Assembly: GCA_018287875.1 (NCBI GenBank)
Contig: JAGVVL010000001.1
Span: 5,456,001-5,520,000, forward strand
Length of the DNA: 64,000 bases
Source: Nigrospora sphaerica
Lineage: Eukaryota > Ascomycota > Sordariomycetes > Amphisphaeriales > Apiosporaceae
Direction of reading: 5' to 3'
Shown here: positions 1 through 11,863 of the stretch, one piece after another
Numbering within the stretch: the stretch's first letter is position 1
Layout: each line of letters begins with the position of its first letter
The notes under the pieces: generated by a model
What the model saw: only the letters and a program-made list of their open reading frames with translations
Databases searched by the model: none
Told to the model about the DNA's origin: nothing
Translations under genes and position numbers: made by a program

Positions 1-999
1 TAACTGGGCGGTGGCGCCCATCCAAAAGTTAGCTGGACACTGGGTGTTGAAGCCACAGTCAACACATGGTGCATTGCCACACATCTACACCATACCATGC
101 AGCTGTTGGACAGATCCAGCAGTACACAATTTTCTTTGTCACACCAAGACCATTCGTTCCCGGAGTTTCTTTGCACAGGCGGCATAGCGCAGCACGGCGG
201 ACATGGCGAACCCCGGATATACCCGGACCGCGATTTTTTCTAAGTAGGAAAATCAGAGGGTTTGGCCAGGTTTTCTTTTGGTATTCTCTTGCGTCCGTTC
301 CCTCAGGGCTCTGCACTACGGACGCATGTAATCTAGAAGGCGGAGACGAGGGGATGCAACGCGCATGGAAAGCGTCGAGAGGGGAATTCAGGTGCCGGCC
401 ACTCAACAAGCGAGTGGAAGATACGAGCAGATGCTGCGCGGCAATATTGGTTACATGCATGTCCGCATGGACGGTATGGACATAACACGCCAATATTGTG
501 ACGGCATAGCTGCTGCTGCCGTGGCTTACTAAGAAAAGCCACGGCCCCCTAATTGTACATAAGACCACTAGCCTCCAAACAAACGGATAGGCTCGTGAGG
601 AAAACTAAAACACATCATTATACAACGGGATTCAGTGTGTTCACAGCTAGCAAAGGGGCTCGATGCGCGAAACTCGACTGTTGACGGGAGGAAAATAATA
701 CGCATTTTTCAAGTTGTATGCATCTACGTCGTGTGCGCCCGGGGCAGCACGGGTAATAACGGGTGTATTCACTTTGTAGACCTTCTATATGCAATACGTA
801 TGTATGGGCCTCGTAACCAAATTTGGTCTAAATACGCCGTTTATGGAGACAAAGGGTGCCTGCGGAGCCGACTGTTGAACAAGCCGAAGACGCACCAAGG
901 CGACGACCCGTCGCTCGACCTATACCTACAGGGAGGCGCGCGCGCGCCCCCGTAGGCAAAGAAAAAGAGGCGGTGGCGGCGGGGGTAGGAGAGGAGGTT
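1..999. other. Intergenic, downstream of hut1
   Basis: No gene can be supported here. The open frames on both strands are short, overlap each other and read as random peptide. It is the 3' flank of the leftward hut1 gene; the last 60 bases hold GC/CG dinucleotide runs and an A/G-rich stretch directly after the hut1 stop. Confidence 0.6.
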
Positions 1000-2324
1000 T
1001 TACTGGGTCTTGGCGGCGTGGAGCTTTTGCTGGCGCCGGGCCTCCTCCTTGGCGAGCTTCTCGCGGCGGGCGATGGCGGCCTCGACGCCGATGCCGCCGA
1101 AGACAAGGCCGACGCCGAGGAGCTGGAGACGTCCGAGGCGGTGGCCGAAGGCGACTACGGAGAGGATCATGGTGAACATCTTGCGGGTGACGGTGACAGT
1201 GACGAGCAGGACCGAGGAGAAGGTGGCGAGGGTGTAGAAGATGAAGACCTGGCCGACGGCGCCGCAGGCAGCGAATCCCAGCACGTCGGACCAGGCGGAC
1301 GGGTGGCGGGCCATGAAGCGCAGGGCCTCGGCGAGCTCGCCGGCGCTGCCGGCCACGTCCATGCCGAGCCACTCGCCGAGGCCCGTGTGGACGAGCCAGG
1401 GGCTCAGGACCAGGTAGGCAGCCGTGACGGCGGTGCTCATGAGACTGTTGGCACACATCATCTGGGGGCCCGAGAAGGGCTGGAAGGCGCCGAAGATGTA
1501 GTCCTGGGTGCTGTTGGTCAGGCCGTCGAACAGCAGGTTGACCGACAGCAGCAGCAGGCCCCAGGGCATGTTGCGGTCCTGCTGGTCGGCCGAGGCGTGC
1601 TTCTTGCCGCCGCCCTTCTTGCCCGAGTGCAGGGTGAAGACGGCGACGCCGGCCGTCACGGCCGCCACCACCAGGTACTTGTACAGCGGGTAGCGCTTGC
1701 GGAACAGGGTGATGTGCAGGAACATGACGGGCAGCAGCTTGCACGACTTGGCCAGCAGGAAGGTGATGTAGTCGATGTGCGCCAGGCTCGCGTAGCCAAA
1801 GGGCGAGGCGAGCGAGCTCGTGACGGCCACGAGGAGCAGCGGCAGTACGATGCGGCGCGAGGGGAAGACGGGCGGGATCGGGGCGCCCCGCGGCGTGCTG
1901 CAGTACAGGTAGAGGCCGCCCGTCACGGCGGCGAAGAGCGACTGGATCGTGTTGAGGAAGACGGGGTAGCGGAAAACCTCGGTCTGGCCCGGGGGGCCCC
2001 GCGGCGTCGTCGTCAGTTTCTCCTGCAGGTAGGCCCAGGTTAAGCTGCGGTGGGTAGGGGGTTAGCGACTCGGTTGGCTCGGGGTGGGTAAGATGGCGAG
2101 GAAGGGAAGGGACGGGACCCCGGGGGAGGGGGCGTGACGTACAAGGAGCCATAGATGCCGGCAACGGCAGTGACGAGCTGCACTACGCCGGCCTCCTTCT
2201 CCTCAAGTGGGAGGACGGCGGCCTGCGCCGGCGCGCTCAAGGCGCCATTGGTCTTCTTCTCGGCATACTGCCGGTCGGCCGACGGCTGCCGCTCCACCGG
2301 CATTGCCTGCTTGGTGCGAGCCAT
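1000..2324 (-). CDS. hut1: UDP-galactose transporter homologue Hut1 (SLC35B-type nucleotide-sugar transporter)
   Basis: Two exons (2324-2143, 2044-1000) joined over a 98-bp GT-AG intron give 408 residues. Splicing joins GIYGS to FLTWAYLQEK, a segment characteristic of Hut1/SLC35B1 transporters; the unspliced frames break there. The rest is a string of hydrophobic helices, with a TVTVTRKMFT segment near the C-terminus that recurs in SLC35B proteins, and a Lys/Arg-rich tail. The family works in the ER membrane, carrying nucleotide sugars (UDP-galactose and possibly UDP-glucose) into the lumen for glycosylation and folding control. The start was chosen at MARTKQ because an upstream in-frame ATG adds only a non-family leader. 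The N-terminal 50 residues are hydrophilic. No classical KKxx retrieval signal is visible at the C-terminus. A large open frame on the opposite strand is a shadow of GC-rich codons. Confidence 0.92.
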
Positions 2325-4087
2325 GGTCACGCGACCCGAGTAGACGATCCAAGCGAGCACCAATATAGACTCGGGGTGTCTATATCTACCGTCGAGGTAT
2401 GAGAAGCGCGCCTCTCTTTCTTTCTCTCTCTCTCCCTATCTTTCACGGTCGACGGGGCGCAAGAGGCGGGAAGGCGCCGGCGGCGGAAGACGACGGGTAA
2501 ACAACGCAAGGACGGCTCGGCGGAGGCGGGAAGATTGGAATTCAGGCAAGCTGGCCGCAACGAGAAGAGAAGAAGAAGTGAATAAAGTGGTGTCCGTGGT
2601 GCAAGGAAGGGTCGTGCTCAGGGACGGCCAAGGGCCCTGAGAATATGCGGCGCCCGTGACGTACAGACACTAAACTTAAGCCGCAGTCCCTGTCTGGGTA
2701 GATAATGACAGATTGGCAGAATCAATTCGTCCGATGGGTCAGCCCCAGCTGCGGCCCCAGCGGCGCTGGAGCCCACGCTTATGCGAACCGACGGGTCGAG
2801 CTAATCCCGACGGCAAATCCTGGGGCTGCGGCTACTAGTTAATATGCCGTTGGATGTTCCCACCAGAGTACACCACTGGAACAAACCATCGCCAATGGAG
2901 ATCGGAGTTGGACCTGCCGCTTCCCCATGGGTAATTACTTACATAAGTACATAAAGTACTCAAAGTAGGCAAGGAATACCCTCTTATTACTCCGAGATGT
3001 ACAGGCGTACAGTAATTTCCTAGTTATTGTAGGATGTACGAAGTACTGGTCCCGCGTTCCAAGGAGTATCCATTGGCAGTGCACCCTGTATAGAAGACGT
3101 AGCACGTATTACTAAAAGTGTTCAGTACACTTCGCAGAGGACCCTAAAAATGCCTCGAGGTGATGCGCGCTGGGGCTCACCAAGACTACAGGAATTCGCG
3201 GATGGCTGGACAATCGACTTGCCATTGGTTGCTGTCCTATTATACATACATGCACACAAGCCTGGCCTGTTGGAAGGGTTGCTCACAAGCGTGCAATTAT
3301 CTCTCCTCTCGTCTACTGTTAGTAAACGATAGACACCTATACGGCCAGTTCCCTCCCCACCAGACAACAAACCAGACTTTCCGGTGCAGCCACCTCTTGC
3401 GTGGCCCCACGTGCTGCGCGCCGTCTGTGTCAAGGCGGGGGCGGCCAGTGTCTTCGAGGGAACAGGGCAGTGAGAGCGAAACATGACTATCATGGGGGTA
3501 TGGATGCAGCGAGATTGGGTCGTTTCTCGCGCGGGATGGGTGGGAAGTCTTGATACAGGCGGCAGCTCCATCTGGACACGAGCTGGCGGTCCGTCAGTCG
3601 AGCAGCCCGCCAAGGCTGCTTGTCGCTTGCTGCATGCGCGCGAGCGCCGACCAAGCTGGCAGGCGGGTGACCTGGAACCCGGAGCTGTGCGAAGGAGAGT
3701 GGGATCGGGTGACATGATATTGGAGTTTAGGAAACAAACGGGTGGGAGGGGGAGCGGGAAGGGGAGAAGACGGTAGTGTCTGCTTTTGGGTAAAGTAGAG
3801 GGAAGGAAACCATTCGTCGTCATTACGTCGTTTCATTGTGACCACCAGTTCCGTGGAGGTCAGCCAGCCTTGCGGCAAGTCAAATCTGGAATCCGCCCTC
3901 GTGCAGACTAGGGTCTCGCCAAGTTCGACCAACATTAGAAAATACTCCTGACAGATGTGACCCGTGCCAAAAAGGAGAGAGAGAAAAAGCATTCGATGCA
4001 CGAGGGTGGCGAAATGCCCCGAAAGAAGCCTGGCCCCGGTGGCTATGTGGTTTGCGGTTCGCGACACGAGACAGCGGGTCCCGAACT
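2325..4087. other. Intergenic, hut1 promoter side and 3' flank of the KH gene
   Basis: No gene seen. Upstream of hut1 there is a pyrimidine tract of TTTC/CT repeats at about 2417-2455, as often found near fungal transcription starts. Around 2935-3060 the sequence is AT-richer with repeated AAGTAC/AGTACT words. The open frames between 3120 and 4067 overlap on both strands and resemble nothing I know. Confidence 0.5.
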
Positions 4088-5377
4088 CTACTCCGAGGCG
4101 TTCATCTGGCTGCGGCGCATCTTCTCGGCCTCGAGGTTCTCGTACAACATGAACAGGGCCGTCTCGTTTGCCTTGGCGGATCCCATAATGGTGAACATTC
4201 TCTCGCCCGTGTCATCGTGGGGAGCCTGCTCCACCCCGTCAGCCCACCGTCCGGCCAACGCCGCCTGCAGCACGCGTCGGGGGAACAACACTTACCTTGG
4301 CTATGGAGATGCGCGCGCCCGACGTCTTGCGGATGTCGCTGATCTTGGTGCCTCCTCGTCCGATGATGCAGCCCACCATGTCGGCCGGAATGCTAATGTT
4401 CTGCGTCTGGATCTCCTCGCCATTCTCGTCGTGTGTGGGTGGGCCTTGGCGGTCACGGGTCGCGGCATCCGAGTCGGAACGACGGAACGGACGCGCGCCG
4501 CCATTGCTGAAGTCGGCCCCGTTGCCGGTACGTGTCACACGGGGAGTCGCGTACTCCCTGCTGGGCGCGCCGTAGCCACCACCACCAGCAGTAGCCCCGC
4601 CAACAGAGCCGCCGGCGACACCCAGAGACGACGTCGCTCCACCCGGCTGCGTGCGGACGACAGGATTGTACAGCACCGTGCCAGTGCCGCGCTGCCAATC
4701 GTCGATCAAGCATTTGCTAATCTCCCAGACGGCGCGCTGGATGCCTTCGGGCGTGCCCTGAACCTCCACCACCCGCTCAGTCGATTGGGGAAGCATGTCC
4801 TTCTGTGCCACCATGCGGACGCCTGACACATCTTGGATGTATTTGATCTTGAGGCCCTGTTTGCCGATGATGGTGCCCATCTGGTTGTGCGAGATGAGCA
4901 GCTTGATGGCTATATGAATCTTGTCAGCAGTTATTCCGTGCACAGTTCTTCGGCAGAGGGGAGAGTGCGTCGCGTACGGTGGGTGCCATTGCTCTGGACA
5001 ACGCCGCCCATGCCCATCGCGGGCGCGCCTTCGAGCAGAGCGCGCGCAACAATCATGTAGGCGCGCGAAATAGCCTCGCATCCACCGGTTATGGTTAGGA
5101 CGCGGTCATGCACGCCTTGTACCACCTTGCTGACGCCCGCTTTGACGCCCGTCTCGTCACGTAGATCGGCAACGTTCTTGCCTCCCTTGCCAATGATGAC
5201 ACCGGCCTCCTTGGACGAGACAATAGCGCGCAAGGTCAGGTTGGCGACGGCATACTCCTCGTCTGTCTTGGGCGCAGGCAGGCCGTCTGGGCCGAGGTCG
5301 TCGTCGAGCTTCAGGTGGTCCAGTCCCGGCTCAAAGGCATCGCCGTTGGGCGGCATCGCATCTTGGGGAACGGACAT
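4088..5377 (-). CDS. Three-KH-domain RNA-binding protein (Rnc1/Pbp2/hnRNP K-like)
   Basis: Three exons (5377-4978, 4909-4296, 4225-4088) give 383 residues; introns are 68 and 70 bp. Each KH domain shows its GxxG loop: GKGG at about residue 63, GKQG at 149 and GRGG at 317. The second intron acceptor was set at ATATAG rather than the nearer ACAAG because only that choice keeps the frame and gives the NGTHPIKLLISHNQMG joint. A Gly-rich linker lies between KH2 and KH3. The family binds single-stranded C/U-rich RNA and controls mRNA stability and localisation; fission yeast Rnc1 stabilises MAP kinase phosphatase mRNA. The third KH domain runs into the last exon, ending MRRSQMNASE. The symbol is left blank because one-to-one orthology to Rnc1 or Pbp2 cannot be judged here. 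Confidence 0.9.
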
Positions 5378-8300
5378 GACGAAAGCGGCCGACGGCGGTG
5401 ATGCTAGTCGTGTATGCGGGGGGGGGGGAGTGCGCGATGTGGGTAAGCTGAGAAACCTGGAATCGAACGGGTTGCAGTGTTGGGAAGCTGGGGAGCGCTT
5501 TGTGCTCGCCGACGGGCTGGGCGGCTTGCGAAGGAAGGTTGGCTGGAGAGCTCTAACACTGCGTTGGCTATGGGTGGGCGTTAGCTAGTAGCTCGCGTAA
5601 GCTCGCGCAGAGGACGATGCACTGGGTAGGCGGTATGGCCGGGGCGTTTTCATGTGACATCAACCACAATGGCAACGGCGGGGAAACAGACGCAAACAGC
5701 GCGGCCATTTACCAAGGACGGAGGGAGGGGGAGGGGCGGTGGGCGCAGGGTGGTGCGGCTGCACGATACGGGCATGTGTGGTAGAAATAGGAACGGCAGC
5801 GGGAGGGTGGAGAGAGGAAGAGGCGATGGACGGGCAAGGCCAAACCGCGATCACTAGGGGCGGGGGAAGGGATTGTCTTTGCGTACCTCGGCGGCTTCTC
5901 TCGATTCTCACTCGGACGCGCGTTGTCGGTGTCGCTTTTTTTCCTGTCGCGGGCGCTCTTAGTCGGTCGCTCAGCTGTCTGGATGCGACGTCAATCGCAG
6001 GAGCTTTGGGGGTGGATGGGATGGTGGTGTGGGGTCGCGGATGGGGGTGGTTGATTGAATTGCGGCGATGCCGTGTGTAGCTCTCCTCTCATTCGACAGG
6101 CAGACAGCTCTTCTGGCTCGCGTGCGTGAGTGGGAGCTTGGGATGGTAGGGCAGCTGGCAGAATGCAGAAGAGGAGGTGCGAATGACGGGCGGGGTTCCT
6201 GGGCGGCAACTTCCAGGCGGGCTAAAGATCCCGATCTGGGTTCGGATTCAGAGAGGTATGTAGGCAGGTCGACCGGGGTGGGGGGAAGGTAAGGTAAGTA
6301 GTTCACTGTTCCGTGCTGTTTGCGTGCTGAGGTAGGGCGGTGATGGGAACGGACGGACCGAGACGCTGGGCTGGGGACAGACGTGCGTCGCCGAAAGGAA
6401 ACGGTAGACGAACCTGACTAGTTGGACGGATACAGAGGGTTCCGGGCCACGGCGGTCGGAGAAGAATAGGGCCAGGAGGGGATAGGAGGAGGAGGGGACG
6501 CGGAGAAGAGAGGAGAGGAAGAGGGAGTGGTGTGAAGAGTGGTGGTAGAGAGGTGAGGGAGGGGAAACGGCAACGGGCTTGTAGTAATAACAGCAGCTTG
6601 CTCTGAAGCTGTCCACCCGTCGAAGACGTTGCCGGTCGACCTGGGCTGCAGGTGGTGCTGCTTCGGCTCAGCTTCCCTGGAGGGACGAGCGGCTTTGTGT
6701 GGGGAGGGCGGCTTGTACGGATATGGGGTGGGAAGGTGGGAGTAAAGTGGTCTATGTAGGGAAGTAGGTACCTCCTCCTCTTTCTTCCCGTACCACTTGG
6801 GGTGTAAGTTGGTAACAGGTAATAAACAGCCCAAACGCGACCGCTGGGCGACTCGGAGAAGGGACCAATACCTAAACATCTAAGGCAGCTCGTCGAAATG
6901 CCCGTTCCTCCTAGACCAGGCTAACGAGCAGGTACGGTTGGCTGCTGCTACGTGAGGAAGAAGCAGGCAGGGAAGCGTGATATGGATAGCGTAAGTACAT
7001 ATCTATAGGAATGCGATCCCTTGCTTGCGCTATCACTGAGAGATTGCAAGGCAGCTTCTCGCTCTCCTCCGCCTGATCAGCCCTACCTGACCACCCGCAT
7101 GCCTGCCTTGCCTACTACCTACATGTACAGGGCTAGCTACGTAGGCAGATACCTCTTGACTGGAATTTATGCACCACCAACGGCCCTGCCTCTTGACTCC
7201 GCGCGACACAATCCCGTCCTTGCCCGTGAACACCTGCCTTCCTACTGAACCCCCGTTCCCGTTGAGAGACGCAGGTGTAGAGAGAAGATGGGGCAAGAAT
7301 GGATGCTCGCATACGTCCATGCGTGGTCGATCCCGCCCTTTGCGACCCCTCATGGCTCATCTGACTTTCCTCAACTCAACGTTATGAAACAGCGTCCGGC
7401 GGGGAGAAAAGGGCCGGTTTTTTTTGGCAGTGGCGAATCACAACCCGGCCGGGGCGGACTGGGCTGCTGGACCAGGGGGCAGGTACCAGACCTGGAGCTC
7501 TCTGGAGGGGTATGACAGCATCGCCGAGGTAGGTAGGTAGCTTTGAGGTCCACGGCCGGGCTGGCTGGAGCTGGTCCCATGGTGGATGAGATGGGACTGA
7601 CGGGGTGGGGAATGCTAACGCGCCTAGGATCTACCTGGATCATATCTGTATAGCTGCCGCTCCGCCTGGAGGAATGGGGGATACTTGCGTGATTCTCACC
7701 GTGCGGGCTGGAGTCCGCTGGCCATAGGACCGAAGTTGGGGCTCCAGTCCATGCATACCTCCCACCGCGCGATCACGGACGGTCGAGGTACATCCATACA
7801 CATCCCATTCCCTCGACGCAGGCGTGCGGCGCTTCAGGATGTGAGCGATGTGCCTTCTTATTTGTCAGACCCCAGCCTCTTATTTCCCACCTGCTTTATC
7901 TCACCATACCAGAGGTACGGCCCGGGCAGTGGCTATCTGTCCCCATCCCCCCCCCGCCCCCCGGGGGGGCGCCTTCAACCACACTTGTACCCGCCCAACC
8001 ATGACGGTCAAGGAACAATATTCCCGGCGCTTCGTGGAAACCGAGCCCGTCTGTTTGCCTACTGGGGGCCCAATGATAATACAGGGAGGCGGCACATATT
8101 AGTGATGCCCCCGGCACCATCCTAGCGGCACGCAGAACCCCCTCAACCCGCCCAGTACATCCCATCTCATTGTGCCACGCAAACTGGCGAAGGCATGTAG
8201 TAAAAAAAATGTTTTCAACGGGTCCGGCGAAGATTACCTACCTACACGTGGTCATCCACGTCCGGATGCATTCAAAGTGATGCTACAACTCGCTTGGCTG

Positions 8301-9851
8301 CGAGAAGCCAACGGTGCGATCCCTCCCCCTTCCACTCATGCCAGTGGCGGAGGAATGTGCACTCAACCACCAAGCCCGACAGGCAGTACGGCCGACCGCG
8401 CGAAGCAGTTGCTTGATCGCCGCCCCGGTCGTCGCACCGAAGCTCAGAGTCCCGGGCCATTCCGTACGTCACCCGCCACAGCGTGACACATAGGTAGGAG
8501 GGTGTGACCTCCAACTTGGGCACGCCAGAGGAGCCCTCCCCGAGTACATTCCACATGGAACGACCGAGCCGGGTCGCGGTCCAGAGCAGCCCTAGAGGGC
8601 CAGTTTTCGGCGGCAATGGAACCACGGCTGCCAGCGCCCCCGACTCGCATGGGAAAAAAAAAAAAAAAAGAAACACCATGCGCCGCGGGGGTTGGTGAAG
8701 GGCCTAGCCTGCACAGTGGTAACAGTACAACCGGCTATAGACAAATCCATGGGTGCGGTTGGAACAAACGACTCTGATAGGTCCGTCTTGGTCCAATGGC
8801 ATCGCACCAACGCTACCTCTCGATGCGGAGGCTTACTAGAGGCGTCTCCCCGTCCCAAACCAGACACGACTTCGTGCGTGCGTAGCTTTGCTTGCGAGGG
8901 CCGGTAGTAACCAAGTGTGTAGTTGTACCCCAAAGCCGGGCGAGGGTTCGTAGCCTGTCATTCAGTATCCCAAATACCTGCTCGACAAGTTACCTACTTT
9001 ACTTACCTACGTGCCCAATGTACACTGGATGGTACGGCATACGGGCGAGACGAATTCTCCGGCCGATCATCGACGCCGGGGCAGGGCCATATGCAAATGC
9101 GGCACGCCCCGAGACCCCAGGTAAACCGATTGGGTTACCGACTGACTCGTCGGGACAACGCTCGGAAAATGGACAAAAGCCGTCTCTGAAGAGCGTCCCG
9201 ATTCGTGTTCTGGGAGGGGTTGCTGTGCCTAAGAAGTCTTCATGGTCCGCCGCTGGCCGAGGATTGTATTTTCTCGGGGCCGTTGGGAAACCACAATGTG
9301 TCCCCCCGTAGCAATGATTCCATGTGTGATATGCACGCACAGTCCTGGAAACGGAATGTAGCCAGACCGAAGGTCCCGCCGACTCTAGTCGGGCGGGGCA
9401 AACGAGCACTTGAGGCAGGTCTGGCGGGCGGTTGACTGTGGGGCAAACACGGCGACGCCCACGAGGTTGATGCAGAGGAGAGGATCCAGAAGTATAAAGG
9501 GTAAGGAACCCGGTAGGTTAGGAAGTACTTGTACAGGTAGGTGTGTGCTTTACCCAGGAAACAAGGGAGCGGCTGGTACGAGTATCTACTTGGACATGAA
9601 TACCGGGGAAGGGAGAGAGGAGGCGCTGCTGCAGTAGCGGGTTGGCTCACGACGCGTTGCTACTTCGTAGGTGCGCATACCACTCCAGGGTCTTATTGGA
9701 TCCGGTCCAGTCACCTGACCATGGCCGTGGCTGGACGACAGGACTATCAAGGTCGCCAAAAAGGCCATGGGTGAATTCACTTCTTTTTGTCGATCCCTAT
9801 GCGCCGGGCCAATGGCACGGTAGAATGCCCCAGTGAGAAGACGCGCAAGGC
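5378..9851. other. Long gene-free spacer (4.5 kb) upstream of the KH gene
   Basis: I see no convincing gene. The part next to the KH start holds a run of ten G at about 5419 and purine-rich tracts to about 6560, probably promoter and leader of the KH gene. Further left-to-right there are TAGGTA-type words at 7527-7540 and 8233-8246, a C/G homopolymer block near 7944-7970, and a run of 16 A at 8654-8669. ORFs of up to 153 codons are Pro/Ser/His-rich, occur on both strands and show no domain. Confidence 0.5.
8654..8669. repeat. Poly(A) run, 16 nt
   Basis: Sixteen consecutive A on the + strand within gene-free DNA. No upstream retroposon body or flanking target-site duplication is evident, so this looks like a simple repeat and not the tail of a LINE or processed gene. 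Confidence 0.85.
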
Positions 9852-11863
9852 TTATCGCTGGCGCAATGCATTCTCGTGACGAAGCCAAAATCGCTTGCAG
9901 GCGGCGTGACCCCAGTGATCAACCCACCATTCGCCAAAACTGTCCTCCACCTCGTAGTCCACCCTCGCGACTCGCTCGTCGCGTTTTAAGCCGCATATCA
10001 CACAAGCCTTGGGTGCGGTCGGCACCCCTTTGGCCGTTTGCACCGCCATGTTTTCTCTCAGCTCAGGGATCTTGAGATGCTCACCGGGGGTTTTCATGGA
10101 CGAATTCGCTGCCGCGACGGCAGAGCGAAGACGACCGACGTGTTCCTTCCCTAAACCGAACCATGTTAGCGAACAATGTTTCGAGGACGGCCCCGGTGTG
10201 CGGGGAGCGGTGTCCTCCCGTCGTCCGATGCCCGTATCGTGGTTCAGACGGGAAGATGGTTCGGCTAACCGCCAGGGCTCTTACAGATGTCTATCACGTC
10301 CCCTGCTTCGCGGTCTTCCCGGGTTGCCTGCGTCTTGTCTATGCCTGCGAGCTTCATACCCTTGCTTCCCGCGGCGGAAATCGACATGCTCTGCATGAGG
10401 AACTTGTCGCGGTGCCACCGAAGCTTACGCCCGGCTACAATGCGCGCTGCAACCGTGGCCAGAAGCAGATACCCCCTGAGAAACTCGAGTGTCTTGGGAT
10501 CTGACAGAATTCGGTTTTTGATGGAGAAAGGCTGTCCGCCCACGGGTTTATAAAGTGCCGAATTAGCTTCCGCCAAAAGCTGTGGAAATATTGACAGCAG
10601 CACGGATGGAGGCGGAATGTTGATAGGGGGCGCCTGGGTATCAAGTGCCGGCGCCTTGGCGTCTTCAGCCGGCGCATCGTCGGGATCCCATGCCCAGCTG
10701 TCGTCGACTTCTTTCTTGCCAGCCGGAGACTTGGCAGTCTTTGGCGGCGTTGGCTTTTCCGCGTCAACGGAATCCCATCCCCAGTCGTCCGCCGCCTTGG
10801 TGGCTTTCGGGGGTTTCGGGCTCTCAGGGAGGTCCTCAAAGGTCGTCCATAGGTCCTGCGGCCCCTTCTTAAAGGCCGAGTTGTGGTCGAGCTCTGGCCA
10901 AGCCGTTATGGGAGATGCTGTGGTGGCATCCTGGTTCGCGGGTTGGGTTTTTATAGGGGTGTTCAGTGCCAGCCCTGGGAAGGGGTTCCTTTCCTGGAAC
11001 GAAGGGGATCTTGGGGCCTGGGGATAGGGCGACGCGGGCTCTTGGAGGGAAAGACTGGATAAATTGGAGAGAGTAGACAGGTTCTTAGAATGGGACCCAA
11101 CTGTAGTTTTGGGCGACACGAGCAGATTGAGTGGCGTAGGCTTCGACGGTGCTTGCGCGGGGGGAGCCACCGTTTCAAAATCCCCAAACTCATCGTCGTC
11201 GTCCCCGCCGAACTCATCCGCATCGAAGAGAACATTGGAGTTCAACGCGGGGGGGTTGGGTGTGGTTCGTGGCGATGGAAGCCCTCGAGTTGGTGCGTTC
11301 TGCTGTTGTCGTGAGACAGACGGTTGAGTGGGCGGAGGGGAATAGATAGTATCCAGCCCATTATTATCATCATCATCCCCGAAAATTCCAGGGAGGTTGT
11401 TGATGAGCTCAAAAGTCGGGGCTCTGACTATCCCGATCCTGCGAGGCTCCGGGGGGTTTGCGGGAGTCTGCCGTGAGGCCGCGTGACCTGCAGCCCAATC
11501 CGTTGCCTGGACTGGTTTCGCTCCGGGGACTTCGGCAGTCTCAAAATCCCCCCACCCTTCATCCTCTTCTTCTTCACCGTCATCGTGGCCGCCAGTGGCA
11601 GCGGTAGTGTGTTGCGTGGCAGTTGCCGCGGAGGTTGTAGCTCCAAAGCTCGCCCAGGGGTCGAAGTTTGTGGCAGCTTGAGAAGCCGGCTGGGAATTTG
11701 CCCACGGCTGGCCGCTGTGCGGCTGCAAGGGCGGCACACTGGACGCAGGACTGAGACCGGGAAAAGAGAGCGCAGTAGGTACCGTAGCTGAACCCTTTGC
11801 CTGAGGCTGATCCTGTTTAGGGGAGGATAGATCCTCAAACTCGGCAAAAAGGTCGGCGGACAT
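9852..11863 (-). CDS. Clathrin-adaptor accessory protein, Ppk6/Laa2-like
   Basis: Two exons (11863-10285, 10150-9852) joined over a 134-bp intron (branch GCTAAC) give 625 residues. The protein is largely disordered, rich in Pro/Ser/Thr, with acidic aromatic motifs: EGWGDFE around residue 102, DEFGDFE around 224, and Trp-Asp repeats of the DDWGWD type near 365-400. Such motifs bind the ear domains of AP-1 gamma-adaptin and GGA proteins. The conserved C-terminus carries CVICGLKRDERV and EDSFGEWWVDHWGH, where Cys and His residues suggest a small metal site. Orthologues are often labelled serine/threonine kinase Ppk6, but no kinase motif (no glycine loop, HRD or DFG) is present. I infer a trafficking role at trans-Golgi or endosomes, like yeast Laa2. 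Confidence 0.8.

Noticed and set aside
856..2043. 395-codon frame on the + strand opposite hut1
   Set aside because: Antisense shadow: Gly/Ala/Glu-rich peptide from GC-rich codons of hut1; no domain.
926..2164. 412-codon Pro/Arg-rich frame on the - strand across hut1
   Set aside because: It overlaps the real hut1 exon in another frame and reads as Pro/Arg/His-rich low complexity.
5445..5490. tRNA-like B-box (GTTCGATTCC on the - strand) near 5457
   Set aside because: The flanking bases do not form a T-arm stem and no A box or acceptor stem is present. Other TTCGA sites checked (for example 47455 and 49209) also fail, so no tRNA is called in the window.
8641..8700. Poly(A) run considered as the end of a retroelement
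   Set aside because: No reverse-transcriptase or element body upstream and no target duplication; treated as a simple repeat.
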